In this document: piece by piece, positions 24,660-32,922 of the stretch
Layout: each line of letters starts with the position of its first letter
Position numbering within the stretch: the first letter of the stretch is position 1
DNA from: Spirochaetaceae bacterium
GTDB taxonomy: Bacteria; Spirochaetota; Spirochaetia; Treponematales; Rectinemataceae
DNA: 40,953 nucleotides
Assembly: GCA_025355995.1 (NCBI GenBank)
Contig: JANXYQ010000086.1
Span: 1-40,953, forward strand
Direction: 5' to 3'
Program-made: the position numbers and the translations under genes
Notes under the pieces: generated by a model
Seen by the model: the letters and a program-made list of their open reading frames with translations, nothing else
Told to the model about the DNA's origin: nothing
Database searches by the model: none

Positions 24660-24752
24660 TACCGCGAAGTCACGCCAAGTAACACGAGGGAATAGGGGAG
24701 AACCCAGTCCTGCCTGCGACTCTTTCGCGTTCCTTCACGCCCCTTCGCGGAT
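24660..24752. repeat. Degenerate 10-bp tandem repeats in inverted orientation
   Basis: Around 24660-24690 the plus strand reads as decamers like CCGCGAAGTC ACGCCAAGTA ACACGAGGGA. Around 24718-24752 the minus strand reads CCGCGAAGGG GCGTGAAGGA ACGCGAAAGA. The two arms form a long imperfect inverted repeat downstream of fusA. No ORF lies in 24576-24780. Confidence 0.6.
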
Positions 24753-24780
24753 AGTTCCTGTATCCCTATCCGATCCTTTA

Positions 24781-26868
24781 TTATTTCTGCTCGGCGCGGC
24801 GCTTCTCGAGGTAGTCCTTGCGCAGCTGCTCGGAGACGTTGGTCGGCACCTTGCCGTACTTGAGGAATTCCATCGTGAACTCGGCCTTGCCCTGGCTAAG
24901 GGAGCGGATCACCGTGGAGTAGCCGAACATCTCGGAGAGCGGCACCTCGGCCTCGACCTTGCAGAAGGCCCCGTTCTCGCTGGAGGAGGAGATGAGGCCG
25001 CGCCTCTGGTTGATGGAGGCGAAGAAGTTGCCCTGGAACTCGGTCGGGCCCTCGACCTCTACCTTCATGATGGGCTCGAGGATGACGGGCTTGGCCTTCT
25101 CGTAGGCCTCGCGGAAGGCCCCGATGGCGGCCAGCTGGAAGGCTATGTCCGAGGAGTCGACCGCGTGGGAGGCGCCGTCGTTGACCGTCATCTTCGTGTT
25201 GACGATGGGGAAGCCGATGAGCGAGCCCTTCTCGATGGATTTCCTGAAGCCCTTGTCGCAGCTAGGGATGAATTCCTTGGGGATGGCGCCGCCCTTGACC
25301 GCGTCGACGAACTCGTAGTTCTTCTCCTCGCCCGGCTCCATGAAGCCGGCGACCCGGCCGTACTGGCCCGATCCGCCCGTCTGCTTCTTGTGCGTGTAGT
25401 TGAAGTCGGAGCGCTGGGTGATGGCCTCGCGGTAGGCGACCTGGGGCATGCCGGTGACGACCTCGCACTTGTACTCGCGCTTCATGCGCTCGACGTAGAC
25501 CTCGAGGTGGAGCTCGCCCATCCCGCGGATGATGGTCTGGTTGGACTCGGGGTCGATGTGGACGCGGAAGGTCGGGTCCTCTTTGGTGAAGCGGTTGAGC
25601 GCCTTGCCCATCTGGTCCGAGGACTTCTTGTCGACCGGCTCGATGGAGAGGGAGATGACGGGCTCGGGCACGTACATGGAGGTCATCGCGTAGTTGAGGT
25701 CGGGGTGGCAGAAGGTGTCGCCCGATGCGCACTCGACGCCGAAGAGGGCCACGATGTCGCCGTTGTAGCCCTCGCTGATGTCCTCCATCGCGTTGGCGTG
25801 CATGCGCACGAGGCGGCCGACCTTGAACTTCTTGTGCGAGCGGGTATTGAAGAGCTCCGTGCCCTTCTTGATGTCGCCCTGGTAGATGCGCACGTAGGTG
25901 AGCTGGCCGTACTGGCCGTCCTCGAGCTTGAAGCCGAGGGCGACGGTCTTCTCGGCCGGATCGGCCTTGAGGACCACTTCCTTCTCGGCGTCGTCCAGGT
26001 CGAGGGCAATGTTCACGACCTCGGTGGGGTCGGGGAGGTAGCGGGTGACGCCGTCGAGGAGGACCTGGACGCCCTTGTTCTTATAGGCTGAGCCGACGAA
26101 CACCGGCACGAGCTGCTCGGCGACGCAGCCGGCGCGGACGGCCCTGACGATCTGGTCGTTGGTCGCGGTACCCTCGAGCACCGCCTCCATGAGCTCGTCG
26201 TCGTACATCGAGGCGGACTCGAGGAGCTCCTCGCGGTACTTCGCGGCGTCGTCCACGAGGTGGGCGGGGATCTCGGCGTAGCGCAGGTCCTCGCCGTTGT
26301 CGCCGTCGAAGTAGACTGCCTTCATGTCGATGAGGTCAACTATGCCCTCGAGCTTGTCCTCGAGGCCGATGGGGATGGTGAGGAATACGGGATTGAGGCC
26401 GAGCTTCTCGGCGAGCTGGGCCTTCACCTTGAAGGGGTTGGCGCCCGTTCGGTCGCACTTGTTTATGAAGGCGAGGCGGGGAACGTGGTAGCGCTTGAGC
26501 TGGCGGTCGACGGTGATGGACTGGGACTGGACGCCGGCGACCGCGCAGAGCACGAGGATGGCCCCGTCGAGGACGCGCAGGGACCGCTCGACCTCGATAG
26601 TGAAGTCGACGTGGCCCGGGGTGTCGATCAGGTTGATGTTGTAGTCTTTCCAGTCGACGTTGGTTGCCGCCGACTGGATCGTGATCCCGCGCTCGCGCTC
26701 GAGGTCCATCGAATCCATCGTCGCCCCGACGGCGTCCTTTCCGTGGACCTCGTGGATCGCGTGGATCTTGTTGCAATAAAAGAGGATACGCTCGGAAAGC
26801 GTAGTCTTGCCGGAATCGATGTGCGCGCTGATGCCGATGTTGCGCATCGTGTGGATGTCGATAGCCAT
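24781..26868 (-). CDS. fusA: Elongation factor G, spirochaete/mitochondrial EF-G1 type
   Basis: 695 aa translational GTPase that drives ribosomal translocation. G1 motif AHIDSGKTT (residues 15-23), [11 protein letters not shown] switch region, [14 protein letters not shown], then domains II-V ending KRRAEQK. The wording [28 protein letters not shown] and [19 protein letters not shown] is that of mitochondrial EF-G1 and the spdEFG1 group (spirochaetes, planctomycetes, delta-proteobacteria), not canonical FusA. Start ATG 26868 with GGAG at proper distance; the frame is open further upstream but lacks signals. Not beside str-operon genes. A second EF-G for recycling would be expected elsewhere (inference). 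Confidence 0.97.
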   Translation of the reverse strand: MAIDIHTMRNIGISAHIDSGKTTLSERILFYCNKIHAIHEVHGKDAVGATMDSMDLERERGITIQSAATNVDWKDYNINLIDTPGHVDFTIEVERSLRVLDGAILVLCAVAGVQSQSITVDRQLKRYHVPRLAFINKCDRTGANPFKVKAQLAEKLGLNPVFLTIPIGLEDKLEGIVDLIDMKAVYFDGDNGEDLRYAEIPAHLVDDAAKYREELLESASMYDDELMEAVLEGTATNDQIVRAVRAGCVAEQLVPVFVGSAYKNKGVQVLLDGVTRYLPDPTEVVNIALDLDDAEKEVVLKADPAEKTVALGFKLEDGQYGQLTYVRIYQGDIKKGTELFNTRSHKKFKVGRLVRMHANAMEDISEGYNGDIVALFGVECASGDTFCHPDLNYAMTSMYVPEPVISLSIEPVDKKSSDQMGKALNRFTKEDPTFRVHIDPESNQTIIRGMGELHLEVYVERMKREYKCEVVTGMPQVAYREAITQRSDFNYTHKKQTGGSGQYGRVAGFMEPGEEKNYEFVDAVKGGAIPKEFIPSCDKGFRKSIEKGSLIGFPIVNTKMTVNDGASHAVDSSDIAFQLAAIGAFREAYEKAKPVILEPIMKVEVEGPTEFQGNFFASINQRRGLISSSSENGAFCKVEAEVPLSEMFGYSTVIRSLSQGKAEFTMEFLKYGKVPTNVSEQLRKDYLEKRRAEQK

Positions 26869-26887
26869 ATCAATCTCCAGGGGGGCA

Positions 26888-26913
26888 AAAGCTCGAGCTT
26901 TCCTAGAAAGCTC
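26888..26913 (-). promoter_or_regulatory. Overlapping palindromes in the fusA leader
   Basis: AAAGCTCGAGCTTT (26888-26901) is a perfect palindrome. It overlaps GAGCTTTC-CTA-GAAAGCTC (26895-26913), a perfect 8-bp stem-loop. The shared arm can pair either way, 20-45 nt upstream of the fusA start within an ~82-nt leader. Confidence 0.5.
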
Positions 26914-26956
26914 TGCGTTATTTCGCCATATAGTAGAAAAACGCTGGTCTATTTGC

Positions 26957-26985
26957 AGTATAGATAAAAAGGCTCGAAGGTTCAA
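26957..26985 (-). promoter_or_regulatory. fusA promoter
   Basis: TTGAAC (26985-26980), 17 bp, TATACT (26962-26957) on the minus strand; start expected near 26950. Confidence 0.75.
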
Positions 26986-27007
26986 GTCCTGCTCCCTCGG
27001 CGACCCC

Positions 27008-27035
27008 TTGCGCTCCCGAAATAGCGGTGTATACT
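27008..27035 (+). promoter_or_regulatory. Promoter of the GAF protein gene
   Basis: TTGCGC (27008-27013), 16 bp, TATACT (27030-27035). Leader of ~16 nt with AGGCGG as ribosome site before ATG 27058. Divergent from the fusA promoter, with 22 bp between the two -35 elements. Confidence 0.65.
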
Positions 27036-27057
27036 GCTTGTCCTTTCAGGCGGATAT

Positions 27058-27531
27058 ATGGATTTTTCCAAACTCGAGTCAGAATATAGCGTCCTTCTCG
27101 CCGGCTCCGGCTCTCCCCGCGACAGGCTTAGCGCCCTCTGCGAGCTTCTGAAGGCTCGTGTCCCACAGTATGACTGGTTCGGTTTCTACGTCGCCCGCCG
27201 GGCCGAGCCCCTTCTCGACCTCGGGCCCTTCGCGGGAGAGGCGACCGAGCACACGCTAATACCTTTCGGGCGGGGCATCTGCGGACAGGCGGCCGAGAGC
27301 CGGGAGACCTGTATCGTAGACGACGTGAGCTCAGCCTCGAATTACCTGGCTTGCAGCCTGAAAGTGAAGTCCGAGATCGTCGTTCCGGTCATGGACCCGA
27401 GAACGGGCGACGTGGCCGGGGAGATAGACATAGATTCCCATGCCGTCGCGGCTTTCGCTCCCGAGGACAGGGCCTTCCTGGAGAGGCTGGCGCTCATCGT
27501 CGCCGCCGACGTCGCGGCGTTGCGGAAATAG
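27058..27531 (+). CDS. GAF-domain protein, free methionine-R-sulfoxide reductase-like
   Basis: 157 aa, one GAF domain covering almost all the protein, the usual length of fRMsr. Family landmarks are YDWFGFYV, FGRGICGQAAE, IVDDV, ACSLKVKSEIVVPV and GEIDIDSHAVAAF. Cys75 and Cys99 are spaced by 24 residues as the two catalytic-region cysteines of fRMsr are (yeast Cys101/Cys125). The third cysteine, ten residues before the first, is His65 here, while an extra Cys85 is present. Either a reductase with a changed disulfide relay or a ligand-binding GAF protein. Divergent from fusA. Confidence 0.8.
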   Translation: MDFSKLESEYSVLLAGSGSPRDRLSALCELLKARVPQYDWFGFYVARRAEPLLDLGPFAGEATEHTLIPFGRGICGQAAESRETCIVDDVSSASNYLACSLKVKSEIVVPVMDPRTGDVAGEIDIDSHAVAAFAPEDRAFLERLALIVAADVAALRK

Positions 27532-27551
27532 CCCCCGGGCGGGGCGAGGCG

Positions 27552-28946
27552 CTAGCCCGAGGGCTCCAGCTCGACCGTAAAGTGCCGCATGATGGGCGCC
27601 TCGCGAATAATACGGTAGCCCCGAGTTATGCGATCCCTGCGCTCGTAGACCGAGCCCAGGACCGCCGCGGCGTAGTCCATGTGGTCGTTGGTGTAGGCGC
27701 GGCGCGGCACGGCCAGGCGCAGGAGCTCGAGCGCGGGGTAGCGGTTCTCCCTCGTGTCGGGGTCGCGGTCGGCGAGAATGGCGCCGATCTCGACGCCGCG
27801 CACGCCGCCCTCCACGTAGGCCTCGACGCAGAGGGCCTGCGCGACGAACTCCTCGCGCGGGACGCGGGGCAGGAAGGCCCCGGCGTCCACGAAGATGGCG
27901 TGGCCGCCGTAGGGCCTCAAGACCGGGACGCCGTAGGATTCGAGCTTCGAGCCGAGGCGCGCTACCTGCCCTATCCTGGCCTCGAGGTAATCGAGCTCGG
28001 TCGCCTCGCGCAGCCCGACGGATAGGGCACCCAGGTCCCTCCCGGCCATGCCGCCATAAGTGTTGAAGCCCTCGTACATGATGTTGAACGGCATGGCCCT
28101 GCGCATCAGCTCCTCGTCGCGGAAGCAGAGCAGGCCTCCGATGTTGACGAGGCCGTCCTTCTTGCTCGACATCGCGCAGCCGTCCGCGTACGAGAACATC
28201 TCCCTGGCGATCTCGCGTATGCCCTTTTCGGCGTAGCCGGCCTCGCGCTTCTTGATGAAGTAGGAATTCTCGGCGAAGCGCGCCGCGTCTATGAAGAGCG
28301 GCACGCCGTGGGCGCGGCAGAGGCCCGAGACGGCTCGGACGTTGGCCATCGACACGGGCTGGCCGCCCGAGGAGTTGCAGGTGACGGTGAGTACGCAGAG
28401 GGGCACTTCCTCGCGGGTATAGGTCTTGAGGACGTACTCGAGCCTGTCGAGGTCTACGTTGCCCTTGAAGGGATAGTCGGTCGTCGGGTCGAGGGACTCG
28501 TCGACGGTGCAGTCCACGGCGCGCGCGTGCCTGAATTCGATGTGGCCCTTGGTGGTATCGAAATGCGCGTTGCCGGGAACCACCTTGCTCCTGCCCTCGG
28601 TCCCGACTCCGATGAGGGTCGAGAACAGGACGTTCTCCGCCGCCCGGCCCTGGTGCGTCGGGAGGAAGTGCTCGAAGCCCATGATGTCACGGACCGCGTC
28701 CTTGAGCTTGTAGTACGAGGTGGCGCCCGCGTAGCTCTCGTCGCCGAGCATCATCTCGGACCACTGGGCCGAGGACATGGCCCCCGTGCCCGAGTCGGTG
28801 AGTAGGTCGATGAAGACATCCTCGGCCCGGACGTTGAATAGATTGTATTTCGCGGCGGCCGCGATTCGCTCGCGCTCCGGGCGGGTAGTCCGTTTTATCG
28901 TCTCGATAGTCTTGATTCTGTAGGGCTCAGGGCAGGGGAACTCCAT
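27552..28946 (-). CDS. tnaA: Tryptophanase (tryptophan indole-lyase)
   Basis: 464 aa, PLP enzyme of the TnaA/TPL family; splits tryptophan into indole, pyruvate and ammonia. Family motifs DVFIDLLTDSGTGAMS, PTHQGRAAEN, CNSSGGQPVSMAN, SARF-like DAARFAENSYFIK, and PLP lysine Lys263 in SSKKDG. TPL has an arginine in its MERG motif for tyrosine binding; here the site reads VEIGA as in tryptophanases, so TnaA is preferred. Some other stretches (NIGGLLC, YGGMAGRDL, VSMANVRAV) look more TPL-like. Ribosome site GGAGG before ATG 28946. No tnaC leader or tryptophan permease is adjacent. Confidence 0.9.
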   Translation of the reverse strand: MEFPCPEPYRIKTIETIKRTTRPERERIAAAAKYNLFNVRAEDVFIDLLTDSGTGAMSSAQWSEMMLGDESYAGATSYYKLKDAVRDIMGFEHFLPTHQGRAAENVLFSTLIGVGTEGRSKVVPGNAHFDTTKGHIEFRHARAVDCTVDESLDPTTDYPFKGNVDLDRLEYVLKTYTREEVPLCVLTVTCNSSGGQPVSMANVRAVSGLCRAHGVPLFIDAARFAENSYFIKKREAGYAEKGIREIAREMFSYADGCAMSSKKDGLVNIGGLLCFRDEELMRRAMPFNIMYEGFNTYGGMAGRDLGALSVGLREATELDYLEARIGQVARLGSKLESYGVPVLRPYGGHAIFVDAGAFLPRVPREEFVAQALCVEAYVEGGVRGVEIGAILADRDPDTRENRYPALELLRLAVPRRAYTNDHMDYAAAVLGSVYERRDRITRGYRIIREAPIMRHFTVELEPSG

Positions 28947-28970
28947 GGATGCCTCCGTACTCGGATGACC

Positions 28971-28999
28971 AGTGTAGCGCCCGTCCCGGTCGACGGCAA
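28971..28999 (-). promoter_or_regulatory. tnaA promoter
   Basis: TTGCCG (28999-28994), 17 bp, TACACT (28976-28971) on the minus strand; leader of ~18 nt, too short for a TnaC-type leader peptide. Confidence 0.65.
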
Positions 29000-29075
29000 G
29001 GAAAATATTCGGTAATTATTGGCAATGTAATTACTTATAGAAACATACGGCCCCTCGTGAGCCCCGATCCTCGCC

Positions 29076-29104
29076 TTGTCCGCGGGCATCTACTGGGGTA
29101 GGAT
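29076..29104 (+). promoter_or_regulatory. Promoter of the FliL-like gene
   Basis: TTGTCC (29076-29081), 17 bp, TAGGAT (29099-29104). Weak -10; ATG 29125 follows with AGAGGTGG as ribosome site. Confidence 0.45.
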
Positions 29105-29124
29105 GAGCATAGAGGTGGTTGCCC

Positions 29125-29658
29125 ATGGCGCTATGGTCGGACGAGGACGTAGAGGCGGAGGCGCGACCCCGAGCGCCCCGTTCGGGGCTTCGCGGAGGCG
29201 AGCTGGCCTCCCGCGCCCTGGTCGTCGCGGCTGCCGCGCTCGCCCTCGTCATCGCGGCCGGCACGATCTACGGTCTCGCCGCCGGGACTCGGGCCAAGAA
29301 GCTCGAGCGCGAGGCCGACAAGGCCCAGGTCGCGGCCGAGCTCAAGGGCCGGGCTTCCTATACGGGCGTGGGCACGGTCAGGGCCAAGAGCGCCGACGCG
29401 AATTCGGCCGCGGTCGTCGTGGCCACGATAGCCTTCCCCTACGATTCGGGCGACCGGCCCTTCGCCGAGGAGCTGAGGCGCAAGGCCCCGGTGCTCAAGG
29501 CCGCCGCCGCCTCCGTGCTGTCGGCGAGGAAGGCGGCCGAGCTGGCGCCGGCCTTCGAGGGCTCGCTCAAGGCCGCGTTGCGCGACGCCTTCAACGCCAG
29601 GCTGTCCCTCGGCAAGGTGACGGAGGTCTGGCTGTCGGATTTCGCCGTCATACAGTGA
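29125..29658 (+). CDS. FliL-like single-pass membrane protein
   Basis: 177 aa. A cytoplasmic N-terminus of ~30 residues rich in charged residues, one membrane helix at ~32-52 (LVVAAAALALVIAAGTIYGL), then a periplasmic domain. The end (LRDAFNARLSLGKVTEVWLSDFAVIQ region) has the pattern of FliL, whose C-terminus pairs a long amphipathic helix with a final beta-strand FxIQ. FliL stabilises stators at the flagellar basal body. No other flagellar gene is nearby, so it may be an orphan paralogue. Start ATG 29125 preferred over TTG 29119 on ribosome-site spacing. Confidence 0.65.
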   Translation: MALWSDEDVEAEARPRAPRSGLRGGELASRALVVAAAALALVIAAGTIYGLAAGTRAKKLEREADKAQVAAELKGRASYTGVGTVRAKSADANSAAVVVATIAFPYDSGDRPFAEELRRKAPVLKAAAASVLSARKAAELAPAFEGSLKAALRDAFNARLSLGKVTEVWLSDFAVIQ

Positions 29659-29667
29659 GCGGAGCCA

Positions 29668-30240
29668 TTACGAATCGCGCTTCTTCGTCGTGAAGTAGAG
29701 GTCCTCCAGTTTCTCGCCGATGCTCCAGTACTCGCCCGTGAGGTAGACGATGGGATCGAGCGATCCTTTCGCGATCTCCCCCTCCTCGTCCAGCGCGTCC
29801 TCGTCGACGCGCATCGCCACGACGTGGCCGAGGAAGAGGTCGTGGTCGCCCACGGCGATCCTCTCCATCACCTCGCACTCGATGTTCACCGGGCATTCCT
29901 CGACACAGGGCGGCTTCACCTTAATCGAGGGTATGGGAGTCAGGCCGAATTCGCGGAACTTGTCCCGGCCGGTCCTTCCCGTAACCGTCCCGCAGCGGTC
30001 TACGGCTCGCAATATCGCGGTGGTCGGGAGGTTGACGACGAACTCGCGCGTCGCGGAGATCGAGCCGTGGGAGTGGGTCGCCGCGCGGATCGCTATGCCG
30101 ATGATCACCGGCTCGCGGACGCTGATATTGAAGACCTCGCCGAGGGTGACGATGTTCGGCCTGCCCTCGGCGTCGATGGATGTAATAAGGGCGGCAGGCG
30201 AGGGATACACCGGCCTATAGGCCTTCACCTCCCTTTTCAT
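29668..30240 (-). CDS. Flavin reductase-like FMN-binding protein
   Basis: 190 aa, flavin reductase-like split barrel. Landmarks: SPAALITSIDAEGRPNIVTLGE, PVIIGIAIRAATHSH, REFVVNLPT, GRDKFREFGLTP and a conserved ECEVMERI...LGHVVAM. Probably reduces or holds FMN using NAD(P)H; the substrate is unknown. A Cys pair (CVEECP) lies before NIECEV. The start ATG 30240 overlaps the acyl-CoA ligase stop (ATGA), so it is translated with that gene. Confidence 0.88.
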   Translation of the reverse strand: MKREVKAYRPVYPSPAALITSIDAEGRPNIVTLGEVFNISVREPVIIGIAIRAATHSHGSISATREFVVNLPTTAILRAVDRCGTVTGRTGRDKFREFGLTPIPSIKVKPPCVEECPVNIECEVMERIAVGDHDLFLGHVVAMRVDEDALDEEGEIAKGSLDPIVYLTGEYWSIGEKLEDLYFTTKKRDS

Positions 30241-32048
30241 GGCGACTCCGCCTCGCCGATAGCGCCTGCCCAATCCTTGTACAGGTAGCGCCTGATTTTC
30301 TTCGACGAGGTCTTCTCGAACTCCTCGGCCCGCACGCGGAAGTCCGAGATCTTCTTGTAGGGCGGCAGCGCGCGGTTGACGCGCTCCAGCTCCGCCTTCA
30401 CGAGAGCGAGCACCGCGGCCGCGTCCGCGGCGGTCGCCGCCCCCCGGTCGGCCGCTATGGCCTCGAGGTCGGGAACGAAGACCGCGGCCACCTCCTCCGC
30501 GGCCTTGACGCCGAGGGCCTCGGTCTCCCCCCCGCCCGCGCGCCGGGGCTTGCCTACCACGAGGATCTCGCGCACGACGCGCGAGCCCTCGAATAGCGCC
30601 TCGATCTCCTCGGGATAGATGTTCTTTCCGCCCGCGGTGACGATGAGGCTCTTGCTCCTCCCGGTGATGAAGATGAAGCCGCGGGCGTCGATGCGGCCCA
30701 GGTCCCCCGTGCGCAGCCATCCGTCGCTCGTGAACATCGCCGCGGTCGCCTCCGGATCGCGCCAATAGCCCCTCATGAGGGAGGGCGAGGTCACCTGGAT
30801 CTCCCCGATACCCTCCTCGTCCGCCTCGGCGATCCTCGCCTCGGTCCTGCTCACGACCAGGCCCGCGGAGCGGTGGTCGTGGCGCCTCGGCGTATTGGTC
30901 GCGATGAGGGGGCCGTTCTCGCTCATGCCGTAGCCCTGCACGATCGCGAAGCCGAGCTCGTCGAAGACCCTCGCGGTCGCGGCGCTCAAGGGACCGCCGC
31001 CAGCGACGAGGAGCCGCAGCGAGCCGAGCCCGGACTGGGAGCGCAGGCCCTTGAACAATAGCCGCCCGAGGCCGGGAAGCCCGAGCGCGACGCCGGCTCG
31101 GGACAGGGAGCGCATCGCGCCGACCGCCGTTCGCAGCGCGGCCCCCTTGGACTTGACGCCTTGGAGCAGGGCCTGCGCGAGCTTGTCGTAGAGCAGGGGG
31201 ACTGCGATCATGACCGTGCCGCCCGTGTCGCGCGCGTCGTCGACTATCACCTTCCCCACGACCTTCTCTACCATCGTTATCGCCGCCCCCACCGCCAGGG
31301 GCGAGACGAGGCTGCAGGTGGTCGGGTAGCTGTGGTGCAGGGGCAGGACGCACATGAAGACGTCCTCCTTGAATATGGGAAGCGAGCGAATCGACGCGTC
31401 GATATTGGCGATGATCCCGGAATGGCTCAGGACGACTCCCTTGGGCGCGCCCGTGGTTCCCGAGGTGAAGATGATCGAGGCCTCCGCGTCCGGGGCGATC
31501 GTCTCGGGGGAGGGCAGGCCGGCGCCCTGCGCGAAGGAGGCGGCTTGGGCCCAAGAGGCTACCGCGGGCCCGCCCGGTCCGCCGCCCGGCGGGAGCCCGT
31601 CGAGGCCGATGGCGGCCTTGACGCCCTCGATCGGGGCGAGGAGCCCGAGCAGGGGCCCCGAGAAGCGGCCGCTCGCGACGGCCGCGCCGACCTCGGCCGC
31701 CCGGAGCACGCGCCCTACGTCCCCCTCCGGGAGCAGCGCGTCGATGGGCACCGCCACCAGGCCCGCGGCGACGATGGCCATGTAGGCAGCGCCCCACTCG
31801 GGGCGGTTCTCGGACCAGATCGCGACTCGATCGCCCATCGCGAGCCCCTGCGCGGCGAGGAAGGCTGCGAGGGACGAGCATTCGAGGCCGAGGCGCTCGT
31901 AGCTCCACTCCTCGAATTCCCTGATCCCCCGCGCGCGGTACCGGAAGGCGACCCGATCGGCGTAGCGCGAGCAGACGTCCCTGAGCATGTAGTTGAAGTT
32001 GGGCCAGTCGAAGGGAGGAAGATCCTCGGCCAGGCAGTCCTTGGTCAT
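30237..32048 (-). CDS. Long-chain acyl-CoA synthetase (AMP-forming)
   Basis: 603 aa, adenylate-forming enzyme; activates a fatty acid to acyl-AMP then acyl-CoA at the membrane. ANL motifs: FTSGTTGAPKGVVLSH (P-loop), QGYGMSENGPL, WLRTGDLGRID, FITGRSKSLIVTAGGKNIYPEE and the C-terminal catalytic lysine in KTSSKKIRRY. Ribosome site GGAGG before ATG 32048. First gene of a two-gene operon with the flavin reductase-like gene. Chain length specificity cannot be read; a fadD symbol is not assigned. Confidence 0.93.
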   Translation of the reverse strand: MTKDCLAEDLPPFDWPNFNYMLRDVCSRYADRVAFRYRARGIREFEEWSYERLGLECSSLAAFLAAQGLAMGDRVAIWSENRPEWGAAYMAIVAAGLVAVPIDALLPEGDVGRVLRAAEVGAAVASGRFSGPLLGLLAPIEGVKAAIGLDGLPPGGGPGGPAVASWAQAASFAQGAGLPSPETIAPDAEASIIFTSGTTGAPKGVVLSHSGIIANIDASIRSLPIFKEDVFMCVLPLHHSYPTTCSLVSPLAVGAAITMVEKVVGKVIVDDARDTGGTVMIAVPLLYDKLAQALLQGVKSKGAALRTAVGAMRSLSRAGVALGLPGLGRLLFKGLRSQSGLGSLRLLVAGGGPLSAATARVFDELGFAIVQGYGMSENGPLIATNTPRRHDHRSAGLVVSRTEARIAEADEEGIGEIQVTSPSLMRGYWRDPEATAAMFTSDGWLRTGDLGRIDARGFIFITGRSKSLIVTAGGKNIYPEEIEALFEGSRVVREILVVGKPRRAGGGETEALGVKAAEEVAAVFVPDLEAIAADRGAATAADAAAVLALVKAELERVNRALPPYKKISDFRVRAEEFEKTSSKKIRRYLYKDWAGAIGEAESP

Positions 32049-32068
32049 ACTAGCCTCCGCGCCGTCGA

Positions 32069-32097
32069 ATAGTAGCTCCCCCTAAGGCCGCGGGCAA
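32069..32097 (-). promoter_or_regulatory. Promoter of the acyl-CoA synthetase operon
   Basis: TTGCCC (32097-32092), 17 bp, TACTAT (32074-32069) on the minus strand; the -35 lies inside the 3' end of pgmB. Confidence 0.6.
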
Positions 32098-32765
32098 GGC
32101 GTCCCGCGAGGGCCGAGCCCGCCGGCCTCCCCCGGCAGGAGCTCGTAGAGGCCGCGCACGACGATGTCGGCCTCGGGGAGGTCCTCCCGCCTGCCGATGC
32201 CGACGGAGAACATGCCTGCCCTGCGCGCGGCCTCGATGCCGGCCGCGGCGTCCTCGAATACCGTGCAGGCGGCGCTCTCCACGCCCAGGGCGGCCGCTCC
32301 CGCGAGGAAGACCTCGGGGTCGGGCTTGGACTTCGCGACGGTCGTCCCGTCGACGACGGCGTCGAAGAGCCCGGCAATGCCCAGCCTCTCGAGTATCAGG
32401 GGGGCGTTCCTGCTCGCGGAGCCGAGGGCGACGCGCAGGCCCCTCGAGCGGAGGTACCGTATGTACTCCTCGGCGCCCGGGAGGATCTCGTCCTTGCCCA
32501 TCGCCGAGACGAGCTCGACGTACCAGTCGTTCTTGCGCGCCGCGTGGCTCTCCATGTCGGCCGGGGCCATCTCCAGCCCGCCCAGTTCGAGCAGGATGGC
32601 CATGCACCGCAGGCGGCCCACGCCCTTGAGCATCTCGTTGTCGCCCTCGTCGAATCGGATGCCGAGCTCGTCGGCGAGCCGTTTCCAGGCTCTGAAGTGG
32701 TACTTGGCGGTATCTACTATGACGCCGTCCAGGTCGAAGAGGGCGGCCCTCATGTCGCTCAGCAT
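32082..32765 (-). CDS. pgmB: Beta-phosphoglucomutase
   Basis: 227 aa HAD-superfamily mutase; converts beta-D-glucose-1-phosphate to glucose-6-phosphate via the 1,6-bisphosphate. Motif I FDLDGVIVDTAKYHF with nucleophile and acid/base Asp pair, cap-domain sequence, motif II GSASRN, motif III Lys in VAKSKPDPEVF, motif IV FEDAAAGIEAA. The DGVIxDTAxYHxxAW start is characteristic of PgmB. Ribosome site GGAAGGA before ATG 32765. Divergent from the LacI regulator; its substrate is exactly what the GH65 phosphorylase at 39336 produces. Confidence 0.93.
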   Translation of the reverse strand: MLSDMRAALFDLDGVIVDTAKYHFRAWKRLADELGIRFDEGDNEMLKGVGRLRCMAILLELGGLEMAPADMESHAARKNDWYVELVSAMGKDEILPGAEEYIRYLRSRGLRVALGSASRNAPLILERLGIAGLFDAVVDGTTVAKSKPDPEVFLAGAAALGVESAACTVFEDAAAGIEAARRAGMFSVGIGRREDLPEADIVVRGLYELLPGEAGGLGPRGTPCPRP

Positions 32766-32797
32766 GCTGTTTCCTTCCGATCCGCGATTATCGGCGC

Positions 32798-32810
32798 GGC
32801 CCTTGGGGCC
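32798..32810. repeat. Inverted repeat in the pgmB/lacI intergenic region
   Basis: GGCCC-TTG-GGGCC lies immediately before a possible lacI -10 TATTCT (32812-32817). It is unlike the GTTnAACGTTnAAC operator found at the target promoters, and no copy of that operator occurs in 32766-32922. Confidence 0.35.
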
Positions 32811-32922
32811 GTATTCTAATGCCTAGTTCCTCGCGTTTGTCGAGGGGGGCAGATTGACGGACGCGTTCGAAAGCGGCATCCTCATCCTGAAATCGCGCGC
32901 GGGAAAAAGGTGGGCTGGTGGG

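Noticed and set aside
24649-26091. Long plus-strand ORF opposite fusA, and similar long ORFs opposite zwf, the DUF362 genes and the acyl-CoA ligase
   Set aside because: These arise from the G+C-rich third positions of the true genes; their translations are biased and have no recognisable motifs or ribosome sites.
26971-27004. tRNA 3'-end-like fragment (GGTTCAAGTCCTGC followed by TCCCTCGG)
   Set aside because: The T-stem has a mismatch, there is no rest of a tRNA upstream, and the segment is explained by the fusA -35. Not enough to call an attachment-site remnant.
27552-28946. Tyrosine phenol-lyase
   Set aside because: The tyrosine-binding arginine of the MERG motif is replaced by Ile (VEIG), as in tryptophanases.
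32854-32922. Longer TTG start for the LacI regulator
   Set aside because: It has a ribosome site and is kept as an alternative, but LacI proteins begin a few residues before the HTH, which fits ATG 32923.
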